Assembly (NCBI GenBank): GCA_964585485.1 | Contig: CAZPDS010000027.1 | Coordinates: 1 to 32,195 of the forward strand | From: CALGYY01 sp964585485 | GTDB lineage: Bacteria; Bacteroidota; Bacteroidia; Bacteroidales; CAIWKO01 | Reading direction: 5' to 3' | Length of the DNA: 32,195 nucleotides | Shown here: positions 7,671-15,856 of the stretch, piece after piece | Numbering within the stretch: the stretch's first letter is position 1 | Layout of the letters: each line of letters opens with the position of its first letter | Position numbers and translations under genes: made by a program | Notes under the pieces: generated by a model | What the model was told of the DNA's origin: nothing | The model's database searches: none | What the model saw: the letters and a program-made list of their open reading frames with translations, nothing else

Positions 7671-7682
7671 AGAATTGTGGAG

Positions 7683-7715
7683 AAAAAAAAAGAGAACCCC
7701 ATCAAGGAATTCTCT
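7683..7715 (-). terminator. Terminator of tRNA-Arg
   Basis: On the minus strand, just past the tRNA 3' end, AGAGAA (7715-7710) pairs with TTCTCT (7696-7691) around a 13-nt loop, followed by a run of eight T. The short stem with a strong U-tract fits an intrinsic terminator separating the tRNA from xseA. Confidence 0.6.
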
Positions 7716-7717
7716 TG

Positions 7718-7791
7718 TGACCCCGGAGGGATTCAAACCCCCGACTTTCAGAACCGGAATCTGACGTTCTATTCAGCTGAACTACGGGGCC
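7718..7791 (-). tRNA. tRNA-Arg (anticodon CCG)
   Basis: A 74-nt cloverleaf read on the minus strand. The acceptor stem is GGCCCCG with CGGGGTC (one G-T pair). The D stem is GTTC/GAAC. The anticodon stem TCAGA/TCTGA holds loop TTCCGGT, giving anticodon CCG, which reads CGG arginine codons. The T arm GGGGG-TTTGAAT-CCCTC contains the usual TTTGAAT loop. The discriminator base is A, followed by CA, so CCA is not encoded. Confidence 0.95.
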
Positions 7792-7798
7792 GGTGCTG

Positions 7799-7830
7799 CA
7801 AAGATACAAAATTTCCGAACATCAAAGATA
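7799..7830 (-). promoter_or_regulatory. Two TATCTTTG boxes upstream of tRNA-Arg
   Basis: Identical full -7 matches lie at 7806-7799 and 7830-7823 on the minus strand, 24 nt apart. The farther one leaves a normal tRNA leader. The nearer one would start almost at the mature 5' end. No TTG at exactly 19 nt was found for either. Confidence 0.5.
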
Positions 7831-7987
7831 GACAGATCCACCTGGGCCTGCTTTCAACGAAAGTTTAGCTGAAATGGATAGAAGAACATTCATTCACATA
7901 GCTTTTTGCGTCATTCACTATCTTTTATTTTGAGATGTATTAATATGTATTTACTTTCGCATCATCAATATTTACGCTGATTATAAC

Positions 7988-8434
7988 ATGCTGCTGGCTG
8001 CAAACCATACTTTTCTTTTTCACGCCGCTGTCTGGGAAATGAAAGGGACGTTTTTTGATGAAAAAGGAATCCGCCATCGCATGGAAGGAATTACCCGTGT
8101 GGAACATAAGCAGAACGTTTGGTTTCATGATCTTATGATGAAGGTGTGCAGCAAAGAGGAAAAACGGATTTTCAATTTTTCAGAAGTCAAGCCTATCGAT
8201 GGAAATGAAGGCTATTCGGTATGCAAATCGCAAAATCCGGACGTGGGAAGTTATAATGGTATCCTTATTGTTCAGGCCGATGATATTTTTATGAGCTGGG
8301 TCGCCCCCGATGGAAAATTTTCCGGCACCAATCATATTCACATGCTTGATAAACAAAACTACACACAGTATGGCTACGTTTTTAACGGAACCCATCGCGT
8401 GTCATCCTGGAAAGTAAAATTAAAACGTGTATAA
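7988..8434 (+). CDS. Small protein of unknown function, predicted beta-rich
   Basis: 148 aa that I do not recognise. The sequence alternates short hydrophobic strands with turns (VWEMKGTFFDEKG, NGILIVQADDIFMSWVAPDGKFSGTNHIHMLDKQ, YGYVFNGTHRVSSWKVKLKRV), the look of a small beta barrel such as a lipocalin-like fold. This is a visual impression only. Residues 1-17 are mildly hydrophobic but do not make a convincing signal peptide. An alternative start at Met18 (8039) would remove them. A near-match -7 sequence (TACTTTCG) lies about 35 nt upstream. The next gene follows after 12 nt on the same strand, so the two are probably co-transcribed. Confidence 0.65.
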   Translation: MLLAANHTFLFHAAVWEMKGTFFDEKGIRHRMEGITRVEHKQNVWFHDLMMKVCSKEEKRIFNFSEVKPIDGNEGYSVCKSQNPDVGSYNGILIVQADDIFMSWVAPDGKFSGTNHIHMLDKQNYTQYGYVFNGTHRVSSWKVKLKRV

Positions 8435-8446
8435 TTCTTAAGATTT

Positions 8447-8887
8447 ATGATGATGGATCATGTAGTATATGTAGACCACGCCACCAATGAAATGGATAAA
8501 TTGGTCAAAGGCGAGAAACTATTGATTATTCGCTCCGGCCTTGGCCGAAAAACACCGTTTGAACGCGTTAAACCCGGGGAACTTCTTTATTTCATGAACA
8601 ACAACGGCGACGCCACAGTTCGCGCTGCAGCGGTTGTGAAAAGTGTGATTACCTCCGATCAAATGACGCCCGACGAAAGTCGCCGCCTCCTGCTGTCACG
8701 TCGCGATGACCTTGCCCTGGAACACGATCAGTTCAATGAATACCTGACCAAGAAAAATATTGTCCTGGTGGAAATTAAAGACGTCTGCCGGATCATGGAA
8801 TTCAAGATTGATAAGTCGGCACTTCAGAATATGGACGACTGGACCCCCATCGAAAACATCGATCTGATCCGGAAACGAACGAAATAA
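8447..8887 (+). CDS. Small protein with ASCH/PUA-like look, unknown function
   Basis: 146 aa, no signal peptide or membrane segment. The N-terminal half has the pattern of an ASCH or PUA-like fold. A G-E-K-L-L-I-I-R-S-G strand is followed by PFERVKPGELLYFMNNNGDATVRAAAVVKSVITSDQMTPDE, meaning a 'gate' strand, a P-G-E-L-Y-F turn and an A-x-A-x-V strand before a helix. Such domains bind RNA or modified nucleotides. I see the pattern but cannot confirm the family. Three Met codons open the frame (8447, 8450, 8453) and any could be used. It is convergent with hypD, 10 nt between stops. Confidence 0.6.
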   Translation: MMMDHVVYVDHATNEMDKLVKGEKLLIIRSGLGRKTPFERVKPGELLYFMNNNGDATVRAAAVVKSVITSDQMTPDESRRLLLSRRDDLALEHDQFNEYLTKKNIVLVEIKDVCRIMEFKIDKSALQNMDDWTPIENIDLIRKRTK

Positions 8888-8897
8888 TCCGTGGGCT

Positions 8898-9980
8898 TTA
8901 TACCCCTGCGTATTTGTAGTAAGCCGCGCAGGAGCCTTCGCTGGACACCATGCATGCACCCACTGGATCTTGCGGTGTGCAGGCTTTGCCGAATAATTTA
9001 CAGTCGGCGGGCTGCTTTAGACCCTTCAGAATCTCGCCACAAATACATCCCTTTTCTTCCCTGGCCTCAGGAATTCTTACATCGAAGACTCTTTCAGCGT
9101 CATACGCGGCGTATGCTTCCCGTAGTTTCAAGCCGCTTTCCGGGATGATCCCAAATCCCCGCCACCAGTCGTCGCCTAACTCAAATACCTCCTTCAGTAA
9201 GGCCTGCGCTTTTTCATTGCCCTGGGCTTTTACTACCCGCTTGTATTGAATTTCAACGTCCGGGCGCCCTTCCTCAATCTGGAGCGCCAGCATCAGCACC
9301 GATTGCAGTATGTCAAGCGGCTCAAACCCGGCGATGACGCAGGCAAGTCTGTACTTTTCAGGAATGAACCTGTAGATGGAGGAACCTGTAATGGTGCTGA
9401 CATGACCGGGGCAAAGGTAGCCGCTGATGTTTACACCCTCCGTGATCAGCGCCTCCATGGCCGGCGGCATGATTTTATGCGCCGACAGCAAAAAGAAATT
9501 CCGAAGCCCCTCACGATGCGCTTGCACGATGGCGGCAGCACTGCCCGGAGCGGTGGTCTCAAAGCCAATACCCAAAAACAGTATCCGCTGACCAGGATGG
9601 CGTCGGGCAATTTCCAATGCTTCCAGGGAAGAGCCTACCACCCGTACATCCATACCCCCCGCTTTTTCCTTATCCAAGGTGCTCTCACTGCCCGGTACAC
9701 GGATCAGATCGCCGTAGGTGCAGAGGATAACGTTTCCCAGACGACCAATGGCGATGGCCCGGTCGATGAAGGACTTTGAGCTTACGCACACCGGACAGCC
9801 GGGACCGGAAACAAGGCGGATGTTGGAGGGCAGAAGGGATGGGATCCCGTAACGGTGAATGGCCATGGTGTGCCCGCCGCAAACTTCCATCAGCACAATT
9901 TCCTTGCTGGTGGCCCGCCGGATGTGGTCGGCCAACACCTGAACCAGCACCGGATCACGAAATTCAGTTGCAAACTTCAT
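8898..9980 (-). CDS. hypD: Hydrogenase maturation protein HypD
   Basis: HypD is an iron-sulfur scaffold that, with HypC, holds the iron while two cyanides and one CO are attached. The 360-aa protein has all family marks: MEVCGGHTMAI near the N-terminus, GPGCPVCVS (the redox-active cysteine pair region), a conserved GFETTAP, AGFEPLDIL, and a C-terminal cysteine cluster for the [4Fe-4S] centre (GCICGEILKG, ADCKLFGKACTPQDPVGACMVSSEGSCAAYY). It starts 8 nt after hypC and is on the opposite strand and about 4.5 kb away from the hypE/A/B group. Length is normal and there is no sign of damage. Confidence 0.97.
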   Translation of the reverse strand: MKFATEFRDPVLVQVLADHIRRATSKEIVLMEVCGGHTMAIHRYGIPSLLPSNIRLVSGPGCPVCVSSKSFIDRAIAIGRLGNVILCTYGDLIRVPGSESTLDKEKAGGMDVRVVGSSLEALEIARRHPGQRILFLGIGFETTAPGSAAAIVQAHREGLRNFFLLSAHKIMPPAMEALITEGVNISGYLCPGHVSTITGSSIYRFIPEKYRLACVIAGFEPLDILQSVLMLALQIEEGRPDVEIQYKRVVKAQGNEKAQALLKEVFELGDDWWRGFGIIPESGLKLREAYAAYDAERVFDVRIPEAREEKGCICGEILKGLKQPADCKLFGKACTPQDPVGACMVSSEGSCAAYYKYAGV

Positions 9981-9988
9981 AAAAACGG

Positions 9989-10225
9989 CTATTTAAGTTC
10001 GATGTCTCCGGCCGTTGCATCCAATTCCTTCAAGTACTTCATGTTCTCTTCGGCTTCTTCCTCGCTGATTTTTTCGAGGGCAAATCCCGTGTGTAGCAGA
10101 ACATATTCACCTACCTGAGGATCACTGATTAACTGCAGGGAAGCTTCTGCGATGGCTCCGTTTACAGATACTTTGGCCATGTCGCCCTCAATGGAAAGAA
10201 TACGGGCGGGTATGCTAAGACACAT
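9989..10225 (-). CDS. hypC: Hydrogenase maturation chaperone HypC
   Basis: HypC is a small chaperone that partners HypD and then the hydrogenase large subunit during delivery of the Fe(CN)2CO unit. The 78-aa protein begins MCLSIPARI, with the essential Cys2 after Met, and has the beta-barrel segment VGEYVLLHTGFALEKI with the conserved His (H45 here). Length fits the family. It is the first gene of a hypC-hypD pair with its own promoter box. Paralogues of the HypC/HybG type exist in some genomes, but only one is in the window. Confidence 0.96.
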   Translation of the reverse strand: MCLSIPARILSIEGDMAKVSVNGAIAEASLQLISDPQVGEYVLLHTGFALEKISEEEAEENMKYLKELDATAGDIELK

Positions 10226-10236
10226 AGTTTTTTTTA

Positions 10237-10244
10237 CAAAGATA
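10237..10244 (-). promoter_or_regulatory. -7 box of hypC-hypD
   Basis: TATCTTTG on the minus strand, a full TAnnTTTG match 11 nt before the hypC ATG. No clear TTG at -33. Confidence 0.55.
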
Positions 10245-10328
10245 GCATTTCTTGCGCAGAGAGATTTTATGTCCCCGTGTTCATATATGCATTTGGCTTA
10301 TACTTGTGTGGTTCCCACTAACAAAAAC

Positions 10329-10359
10329 TTGCATTCGCCTTCTGTATTGCTTATATTTA
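10329..10359 (+). promoter_or_regulatory. Possible promoter of the T9SS cassette
   Basis: TTG (10329-10331), 20 nt, then TATATTTA, matching TAnnTTTG at all but the last base. It lies 67 nt upstream of the SprB-like gene. It is the best candidate in the interval but not a perfect site. Confidence 0.35.
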
Positions 10360-10426
10360 GACAACTTTTCTGTAGACACTGCTTTCAAATCCACACTGAA
10401 TAAGCATCTCACCCAAGCGAAAATTT

Positions 10427-11962
10427 ATGAGAAAAACTTTACACCTGTCATGCCTGCTCTTGTTGTTGGCCGCTGTCGGCCCGGCCCGGGCTCAGATCAA
10501 TGTGTTGCATGATGTTCAATGCAACGGTGCCGCAAGCGGGGCACTGATTGCATCGCCCTCCGGATGGGGCAACGCTCCCTACACCTATGTGTGGAGTACG
10601 GCCGCCACTACGCAATCTATTCATGATTTGGTGGCTGGGACCTATTCGGTTACCATTACCGACAGCCTGGGTGCCGACTCTGTCTTCTCTGCCATTCTTT
10701 CAGAACCCCCCGCGGTGCTTATTACACCGGGTGGTATTACCGCCAGCGATTGCGATGGGCATAACAACGGCTTTGCCTCCATTTCGGCTTCCGGCGGTGT
10801 GCCCCCTTATGCCTTCGCCTGGCACGAGCAGTATTCAGATTCTCTTTACTTTACCGCCTCTGTCGGCCCGGTGCGCGGTGGATCCTATCAGGTCACCGCA
10901 ACCGACCTCTGGGGCTGTTGGGATACCGCACTCATCGTGATCCCCAATCTTTGGACAGTGCCGGTTACCTTTACGATCGATTCCTTTGTCTGCAACGGAC
11001 TCCTGGGCGCCATGTCTGTTCGGGCCGATAGTGCCGACAGCGCCAGTTACTATACGTACACCTGGTCGTCAAAATACAGTAGTACTACGTTTCTTACCAA
11101 CGATAGCGTTTTTAGCACCGGCGGTAGTTTTCCTGCCGGTGAATACCTGATCACCACCTGGGAAATGGCCAGCGGCTGCGCCAATTATTCATGGATCGTT
11201 ATCGATCAGACCGAAGCCCCACTTGTGGTTACCGAATCTGCCATCCATAATCAATGCTATGGCAATACTACCGGTAGTGTTACCTTGTTCCCAACGGGCG
11301 GACTCCCACTGCCGGGTTATCATTGTGTGTGGTCGGGCCCTGATGGCTTTACTTCCTCAGCCTTCTCCATCGGCGGACTGGCGTCCGGTGATTATTCGTA
11401 CGTGGTTACCGACGACAGCGCATGTTCCTATTCGGGCACCGTGCGTATCGAACCGCTGATGCCTTTGCAGGGCGCGCTTACCCTCACCGGCGTTTCTTGT
11501 GATGAAGGTCGTTACGGTGAAGCGGTCGCTAACTTCTCCGGAGGCTCCGGAATGCTGAGCTACCAATGGTCCGGAGGCGAAACAACCACGTCTGTACCCC
11601 TGATCGCACCGGGTCTCTATTGTGTAACCGTCACCGATATGCGCGGCTGCGTAATCTCGGATTCCGTCGCGGTAGACGAAGGTGATGAAATTTGCCTTTA
11701 CATCCCAAACATGGTTACCGCCAACGGCGATGGTTACAACGATGCGTTCCGCGTGGAGGGCGCCTGTGAAATGGACGAATTCACCGTCACCATCTTCACG
11801 GCCGACGGTAAGGAAGTCTTCTCCTCGGAGGATTGCTCTTTTGCATGGAACCCGCTTGATTACCGGAAATCGTCCGCGGGAACGGTATTCTATTATTTCA
11901 TTCGCGTCGCGCACGGCGCCCGGGTGGCGGAGTACAAGAATTCAATCAACGTTAATTATTAG
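10427..11962 (+). CDS. SprB-repeat surface protein with gliding-motility (T9SS type B) C-terminal domain
   Basis: 511 aa. Residues 1-23 are a signal peptide (RKTLHLSCLLLLLAAVGPARAQ). About five SprB-type repeats follow (near 24-94, 95-174, 175-265, 266-346, 347-420). Each has a V-x-C-N/D-G start, an S-G-G-x-x-P-Y-x-Y-x-W centre and a L-x-x-G-x-Y-x-V-T-x-T-D end. Residues about 421-511 form the CHU_C/gliding-motility-associated domain (YIPNMVTANGDGYNDAFRV...FYYFIRVAHG), the T9SS type B sorting signal. SprB-like proteins are adhesins exported to the surface. With only five repeats this is a short version. It heads an operon with PorP/SprF and a PD40 protein, the usual arrangement. Adhesion is inferred; motility cannot be concluded. 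Confidence 0.9.
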   Translation: MRKTLHLSCLLLLLAAVGPARAQINVLHDVQCNGAASGALIASPSGWGNAPYTYVWSTAATTQSIHDLVAGTYSVTITDSLGADSVFSAILSEPPAVLITPGGITASDCDGHNNGFASISASGGVPPYAFAWHEQYSDSLYFTASVGPVRGGSYQVTATDLWGCWDTALIVIPNLWTVPVTFTIDSFVCNGLLGAMSVRADSADSASYYTYTWSSKYSSTTFLTNDSVFSTGGSFPAGEYLITTWEMASGCANYSWIVIDQTEAPLVVTESAIHNQCYGNTTGSVTLFPTGGLPLPGYHCVWSGPDGFTSSAFSIGGLASGDYSYVVTDDSACSYSGTVRIEPLMPLQGALTLTGVSCDEGRYGEAVANFSGGSGMLSYQWSGGETTTSVPLIAPGLYCVTVTDMRGCVISDSVAVDEGDEICLYIPNMVTANGDGYNDAFRVEGACEMDEFTVTIFTADGKEVFSSEDCSFAWNPLDYRKSSAGTVFYYFIRVAHGARVAEYKNSINVNY

Positions 11963-11966
11963 GAGG
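11961..11966 (+). promoter_or_regulatory. Strong Shine-Dalgarno site before the PorP/SprF gene
   Basis: AGGAGG, 7 nt before the ATG, overlapping the TAG stop of the upstream gene. Such sites are uncommon in Bacteroidota, where most genes lack them. Confidence 0.7.
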
Positions 11967-11973
11967 ACCGGAC

Positions 11974-12924
11974 ATGAAAAAAATATGCGCCTTTTTTCTT
12001 CTCCTTGCCTTGATGGCCGGCCAGCTCCAAGCTCAGTTTCAGGTGGGCATGGGCCTCAATCCCTTTAATCATCGCCTTCCCGAAATCCATAACATGGCCT
12101 TTCTTCCGCTCCATTCCGTTCCTTCCCTCTCGCTGCTGGCGAACGGCAGTATGAATGGCTTTGATCGCCACCCGTATTCGGCCAGCCTGTTGTGTAGTGG
12201 ATTTCTAGTGGATAAATTGGGCGCCGGACTTAAAGTCAATTATGATCAGGCCGGCCTTTCCTCGAAAACTGATCTGGAACTGGGGATGGTGTATTATATC
12301 TTTATTCAAAAGAAATCCGGTGAAGCCGCCGGAGACCGGAAGGGCGATAAAATGGCCTTTTCCCTAAGCGGTCACTTTATTCAGGATCGCCTGAAACGCA
12401 ACGAAATTCGTGTAATGGATCCCAACGATCCCGGCCTCACAGATATCGCGGAAACCTCGCCCAACGGGGATGCATCGGTGGGTATTGCTTTCCTTCGCGA
12501 GAATAAGTATTACGCTGGCCTGTCAGTGCATCAGCTGATAGGAACATCCTCATCCTTTTTAAGTGATGTCATGAAAAATGCACGAAAACGCCACTATTAC
12601 CTGCAGGGTTCCTACATTTTTGATCTCGATAAAAATGGGCGATTTGGCTTGGAAGCCCATGCGGCCGCCGCGGCCATCGAATTCACCGACTATCGTTGGG
12701 AGGCCGGCCTTTGCTTTAATTTCCTTAAAGCTTTTTCCGTTGGCGCGGGATATCAATCTACAGGAGCTATTAAAATGGATGTTAGTTTGAAAGCCCAGTC
12801 GTGGGACTTTGGTTATGCCTGCAGCTACGGCGCCTGGATCGACGCAACAGCCTATTCCTACAAGGGATTCCAACACGGTATCTTTGTGCGGAAATTATTC
12901 AACGAGGGCAGGAGGTCGAAATGA
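11974..12924 (+). CDS. PorP/SprF family T9SS outer-membrane protein
   Basis: 316 aa. Signal peptide 1-20 (KKICAFFLLLALMAGQLQA, then QFQVGMG). The remainder is made of amphipathic beta strands typical of the 14-strand PorP/SprF barrel (LGAGLKVNYDQAGLSSKTDLELGMVYYIF, ASVGIAFLRENKYYAGLSVHQL, FSVGAGYQSTGAIKMDVSLKAQ). SprF-type members are needed to export or hold the partner adhesin encoded next to them, here the SprB-like protein 11 nt upstream. The next gene begins at the last bases of this one (ATGA overlap), so all three are co-translated. Paralogues are common in these genomes, so I do not give a gene symbol. Confidence 0.88.
   Translation: MKKICAFFLLLALMAGQLQAQFQVGMGLNPFNHRLPEIHNMAFLPLHSVPSLSLLANGSMNGFDRHPYSASLLCSGFLVDKLGAGLKVNYDQAGLSSKTDLELGMVYYIFIQKKSGEAAGDRKGDKMAFSLSGHFIQDRLKRNEIRVMDPNDPGLTDIAETSPNGDASVGIAFLRENKYYAGLSVHQLIGTSSSFLSDVMKNARKRHYYLQGSYIFDLDKNGRFGLEAHAAAAAIEFTDYRWEAGLCFNFLKAFSVGAGYQSTGAIKMDVSLKAQSWDFGYACSYGAWIDATAYSYKGFQHGIFVRKLFNEGRRSK
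12910..12915 (+). promoter_or_regulatory. Strong Shine-Dalgarno site that decides the PD40 gene start
   Basis: AGGAGG, 5 nt before the ATG at 12921. It lies inside the end of the upstream gene and supports 12921 over in-frame starts further left. Confidence 0.7.
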
Positions 12925-14297
12925 AACGGAAGCTCAGTATGCTTGGTCTGCTCGCCCTGCTTCTGGCGGGAGCAGAGGGCTCAAGCGGGCAGGCGAAACC
13001 CGATTCAGTGGTGCAATGGAACCGCCTTACACCAAAGGATTCCATCCTCTTTGCACCCCTGGATATTAATTCCTCAGCTGATGATTATGCCCCCGTTGTT
13101 ACCCTTGGCGCGCGCCTGTTCTTTACCTCCGACCGACAGGTGGGCGGAGCGCACGAATCTGTTTTTGAGGCCAACGAGAATATTTTCTCTGCCGATTCGC
13201 AGGGCCATGGCTGGACACGTCCGCAACGTCAGTATTTCTTTAATACCGACGATCAAACCGCCGTTTCCGGTATCGGGCCTCATGGATCACGCCTGTATAT
13301 CTACAAAACATTCGGCAATGGAGATATATACGTGGCCCAGTCCAACAAAAAAGGAGAGTGGACCAAACCTGTCAGCGCCGGGGTTTTTATCAATTCTTCC
13401 GGTCATGAGGCCAGCATTGCTATCGCTGGAAACTACATCGTTCTCGCCTCCGAACGTTTCGGAGGCCTTGGTGGGCACGATATCTACTACGCCATCCTGG
13501 ACAGTAGCGGAAGTTGTGGCCCGCTGCAGCCTGCTACCTATCTCAATACCGCCGGCGATGAAGTGGATGTACGCCTAAGCCCCGACGGACGCCGCTTGTG
13601 GTTTAGTTCAAACGGCCGTCCCGAATGCCTGGGTTACGATGTCTTTGTGTCGGAACCCGATTCCAATGGAAAATGGCAGGCGCCACAACGCATGCCACAG
13701 CCCGTTAACTCTGCGTATGCCGACCGCTGGTTCTTCGATGCCGGGGGCTACTTTCTGCTGGCTTCCGACCGACCCGGGGGAAAGGGTGGGGACGATCTTT
13801 ACAAGGGTCGCCTGTACCACGATCCCGCCCGCGAGTACCTGCTGTCATACGCTACCGGCCTCGATACCATGCTCGTGGCTCACACTTTCCGCTTTCAGTC
13901 ATCACCGCTGACCGATTCGTCGGCGAAAGACACACTGTCAATTCCCGCTAACGACGGCCCGGATCAGCAACTGGCCCGCCTTGGATGGAAGGATTATTAT
14001 GCTATGGTTCAGATCGGCGCCCTGTGTAATATTGGCCTGGAACAGTTTAAAGCTTCCTATCCATCGTTGAAAAATGTGGATATCATAATGGAAAACAGCC
14101 GGAATTCACGCGGTGGAAAGATTATCCGCTTCCTCGTCAATTCGAAATTTTCGAGTATACGCGAAGCCTTGCCGATACAGCAGGAAATGATTACCCGGCA
14201 CCGTATTCACGACGCTTTTATTTCGGTCTATTCACGCGAAGGAGAACGCGTGGCAATCTTTAACAGTACAACCGGCGAATTGGTTTTACTCAAGTGA
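12921..14297 (+). CDS. PD40 beta-propeller protein with SPOR-like C-terminus
   Basis: 458 aa from the ATG at 12921, chosen for its Shine-Dalgarno site, the 4-nt ATGA overlap with the previous gene, and the signal peptide (KRKLSMLGLLALLLAGAEGSSGQA). Residues about 36-285 hold PD40/WD40-like propeller blades (ARLFFTSDRQVGG, NYIVLASERFGGLGGHDIYYA, GRRLWFSSNGRPECLGYDVFVSEPD, GYFLLASDRPGGKGGDDLYKG). The C-terminal 90 residues contain YYAMVQIGAL...FKASYPSLKNV...DAFISVYSREGERVAI, which resembles a SPOR peptidoglycan-binding domain. The OmpA domain that often follows PD40 in T9SS-linked proteins is not present. Its position suggests a periplasmic accessory of the adhesin/SprF pair, by analogy only. 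Confidence 0.8.
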   Translation: MKRKLSMLGLLALLLAGAEGSSGQAKPDSVVQWNRLTPKDSILFAPLDINSSADDYAPVVTLGARLFFTSDRQVGGAHESVFEANENIFSADSQGHGWTRPQRQYFFNTDDQTAVSGIGPHGSRLYIYKTFGNGDIYVAQSNKKGEWTKPVSAGVFINSSGHEASIAIAGNYIVLASERFGGLGGHDIYYAILDSSGSCGPLQPATYLNTAGDEVDVRLSPDGRRLWFSSNGRPECLGYDVFVSEPDSNGKWQAPQRMPQPVNSAYADRWFFDAGGYFLLASDRPGGKGGDDLYKGRLYHDPAREYLLSYATGLDTMLVAHTFRFQSSPLTDSSAKDTLSIPANDGPDQQLARLGWKDYYAMVQIGALCNIGLEQFKASYPSLKNVDIIMENSRNSRGGKIIRFLVNSKFSSIREALPIQQEMITRHRIHDAFISVYSREGERVAIFNSTTGELVLLK

Positions 14298-15854
14298 TTA
14301 CGGCCGCTGGTGGTTGGGCCGCAACAAATCATTTACCGTTTTCACGGGATTAAAGGTGATCGCCGGTACTTCCACAAACAAGGTAAGCCAGTCCGCCATG
14401 GCACCATTCCATAAACCCGGAAGTTCCTGTGCTTTCAGCGGCTTCCCATCTTTGCTCTTGACGGAAATAAAGCCGGTGGCCGGATTTGTATAGTCTTCCA
14501 GATTGAACTTGTCTCCGCGGTAATCGCGGGTGGAACATGCCAGATCCACCGGATTGAAGTGGGTCGACGATTTGAAAATGCCGAGCTGAACTGCATTCGA
14601 AGAATCCACCTGGCTCGATTCTACAATCTGCAACCGCGCAATGCCATCATCATCAAGTACCCAGAACGGCCCTCCACCCGGTTCGCCTTCGTTTACAACC
14701 ATGCCGCAAACCCGCATCGGACGGTTCAAGTAGCCGTACAAAAGGTCGATTTTCTCCATTTTTTCCATGGCATCGAAATCCTCCGGAAATCGCAGAAGTA
14801 GTTCCATGCGGCAGAAATCCTCTATCTCGCTCAGTTCCTCTTCCGTCAGGTTGGCGTCGTTCAGCGCAGCAAGACAACCGAAAATGCGCTCCTGCAGTTC
14901 AAGCAGCATGCCGCCAATAACTTTTTTGTAGCGAACCGTTTCGCCTTTTAAACGGTCGGGAACCAGGTTGTCGATATTCTTAATGAAGATCAGATCCGCC
15001 TCCAACTGGTTAAGGTTGCAGATCAGCGCACCATGCCCCGCGGGTCGAAAAACCAAATGACCATTCGCATCATGAAAAAGATGGTTGTCAGGGTCCACGG
15101 CAATGATATCCGTTCCCGCATCCTGAACGGAATGCGTGATGCTATACCGAATGCCGAATCTTTTTTCGTACGACGGCACCGTTTCTTTCATCAACGCTTC
15201 AAAAAGTTCGATGTGCTCTGGCGAAAGCGTGAAGTGCAAGTGTACCTCCTGCCGTTCGTTACTGCAATACAAAGCCCCTTCCACCAAATGCTCTTCAACG
15301 GCTCTTCGAACGGCCGATTCGTATTCATGAAATTGAATTAATGCCTTGGGTAAGAAGGCGTAGCCCAGTCCTTCACGCAGCAGCAACCCTTCTATAATGC
15401 GCACATAGTTTTGGTTTTTCAGGCACGACCTCAGATCCTCTCCGCTCTTTTTCAGAACCTCATCGAGGTCCCGATAGAAAGGGAAGCGCTCCAGTTTGGT
15501 GAAAAATTCTTTAACCGCTTTGTGTTTTTCTTCTTCCAGCAGCTGAACAGCGGTTTCCGGATGTTGCCTGGCCTCTTCGGTGAACTGATGGAGGTGGCTG
15601 AACATGCGCGTGGCAGCACCGGAAGCAGGGACAAATTTGATGATTTTCAGATCGGCGGAAACATGCTCGTAATATTCGATGAGGCGTTCTGTTTCCTCGG
15701 CCTCAAGCCGCAATATACCGTTACCGGCAACGGCCGCCGCCTGCAGATTGATGAAAGGAAAACCCGTTTCAAAATGGCGGATCTGCGCCCGCACTTTTTC
15801 TTCGCTCAGGCCGTGGGCAAGGATTTCTTCAATTTCCTTTTCGGTCAGTTTCAT
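14298..15854 (-). CDS. DUF4301 family protein
   Basis: 518 aa, cytoplasmic. It carries the recognisable family opening (KEIEEILAHGLSEEKVRAQIRHFETGFPFINL) and the KFVPASGAATRMF motif. Other conserved parts are the FRPAGHGALICNLNQLEADLIFIKNIDNLVPD segment and a C-terminal part ending in a conserved aspartate-rich stretch. The fold has a nucleotide-sugar or phosphosugar-transferase flavour (VPASGAATRMF, IFIKNIDNLVPD), but no function is established. It begins 2 nt after the stop-side of the subtilisin gene, so they probably form one transcript. Its stop codon directly abuts that of the convergent PD40 gene with no base between. Function beyond the family name is unknown. Confidence 0.85.
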   Translation of the reverse strand: MKLTEKEIEEILAHGLSEEKVRAQIRHFETGFPFINLQAAAVAGNGILRLEAEETERLIEYYEHVSADLKIIKFVPASGAATRMFSHLHQFTEEARQHPETAVQLLEEEKHKAVKEFFTKLERFPFYRDLDEVLKKSGEDLRSCLKNQNYVRIIEGLLLREGLGYAFLPKALIQFHEYESAVRRAVEEHLVEGALYCSNERQEVHLHFTLSPEHIELFEALMKETVPSYEKRFGIRYSITHSVQDAGTDIIAVDPDNHLFHDANGHLVFRPAGHGALICNLNQLEADLIFIKNIDNLVPDRLKGETVRYKKVIGGMLLELQERIFGCLAALNDANLTEEELSEIEDFCRMELLLRFPEDFDAMEKMEKIDLLYGYLNRPMRVCGMVVNEGEPGGGPFWVLDDDGIARLQIVESSQVDSSNAVQLGIFKSSTHFNPVDLACSTRDYRGDKFNLEDYTNPATGFISVKSKDGKPLKAQELPGLWNGAMADWLTLFVEVPAITFNPVKTVNDLLRPNHQRP

Positions 15855-15856
15855 GC

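Noticed and set aside
9246..9779. A 177-codon open frame antisense to hypD
   Set aside because: hypD is complete and conserved on the minus strand, so the antisense frame is best explained as a shadow.
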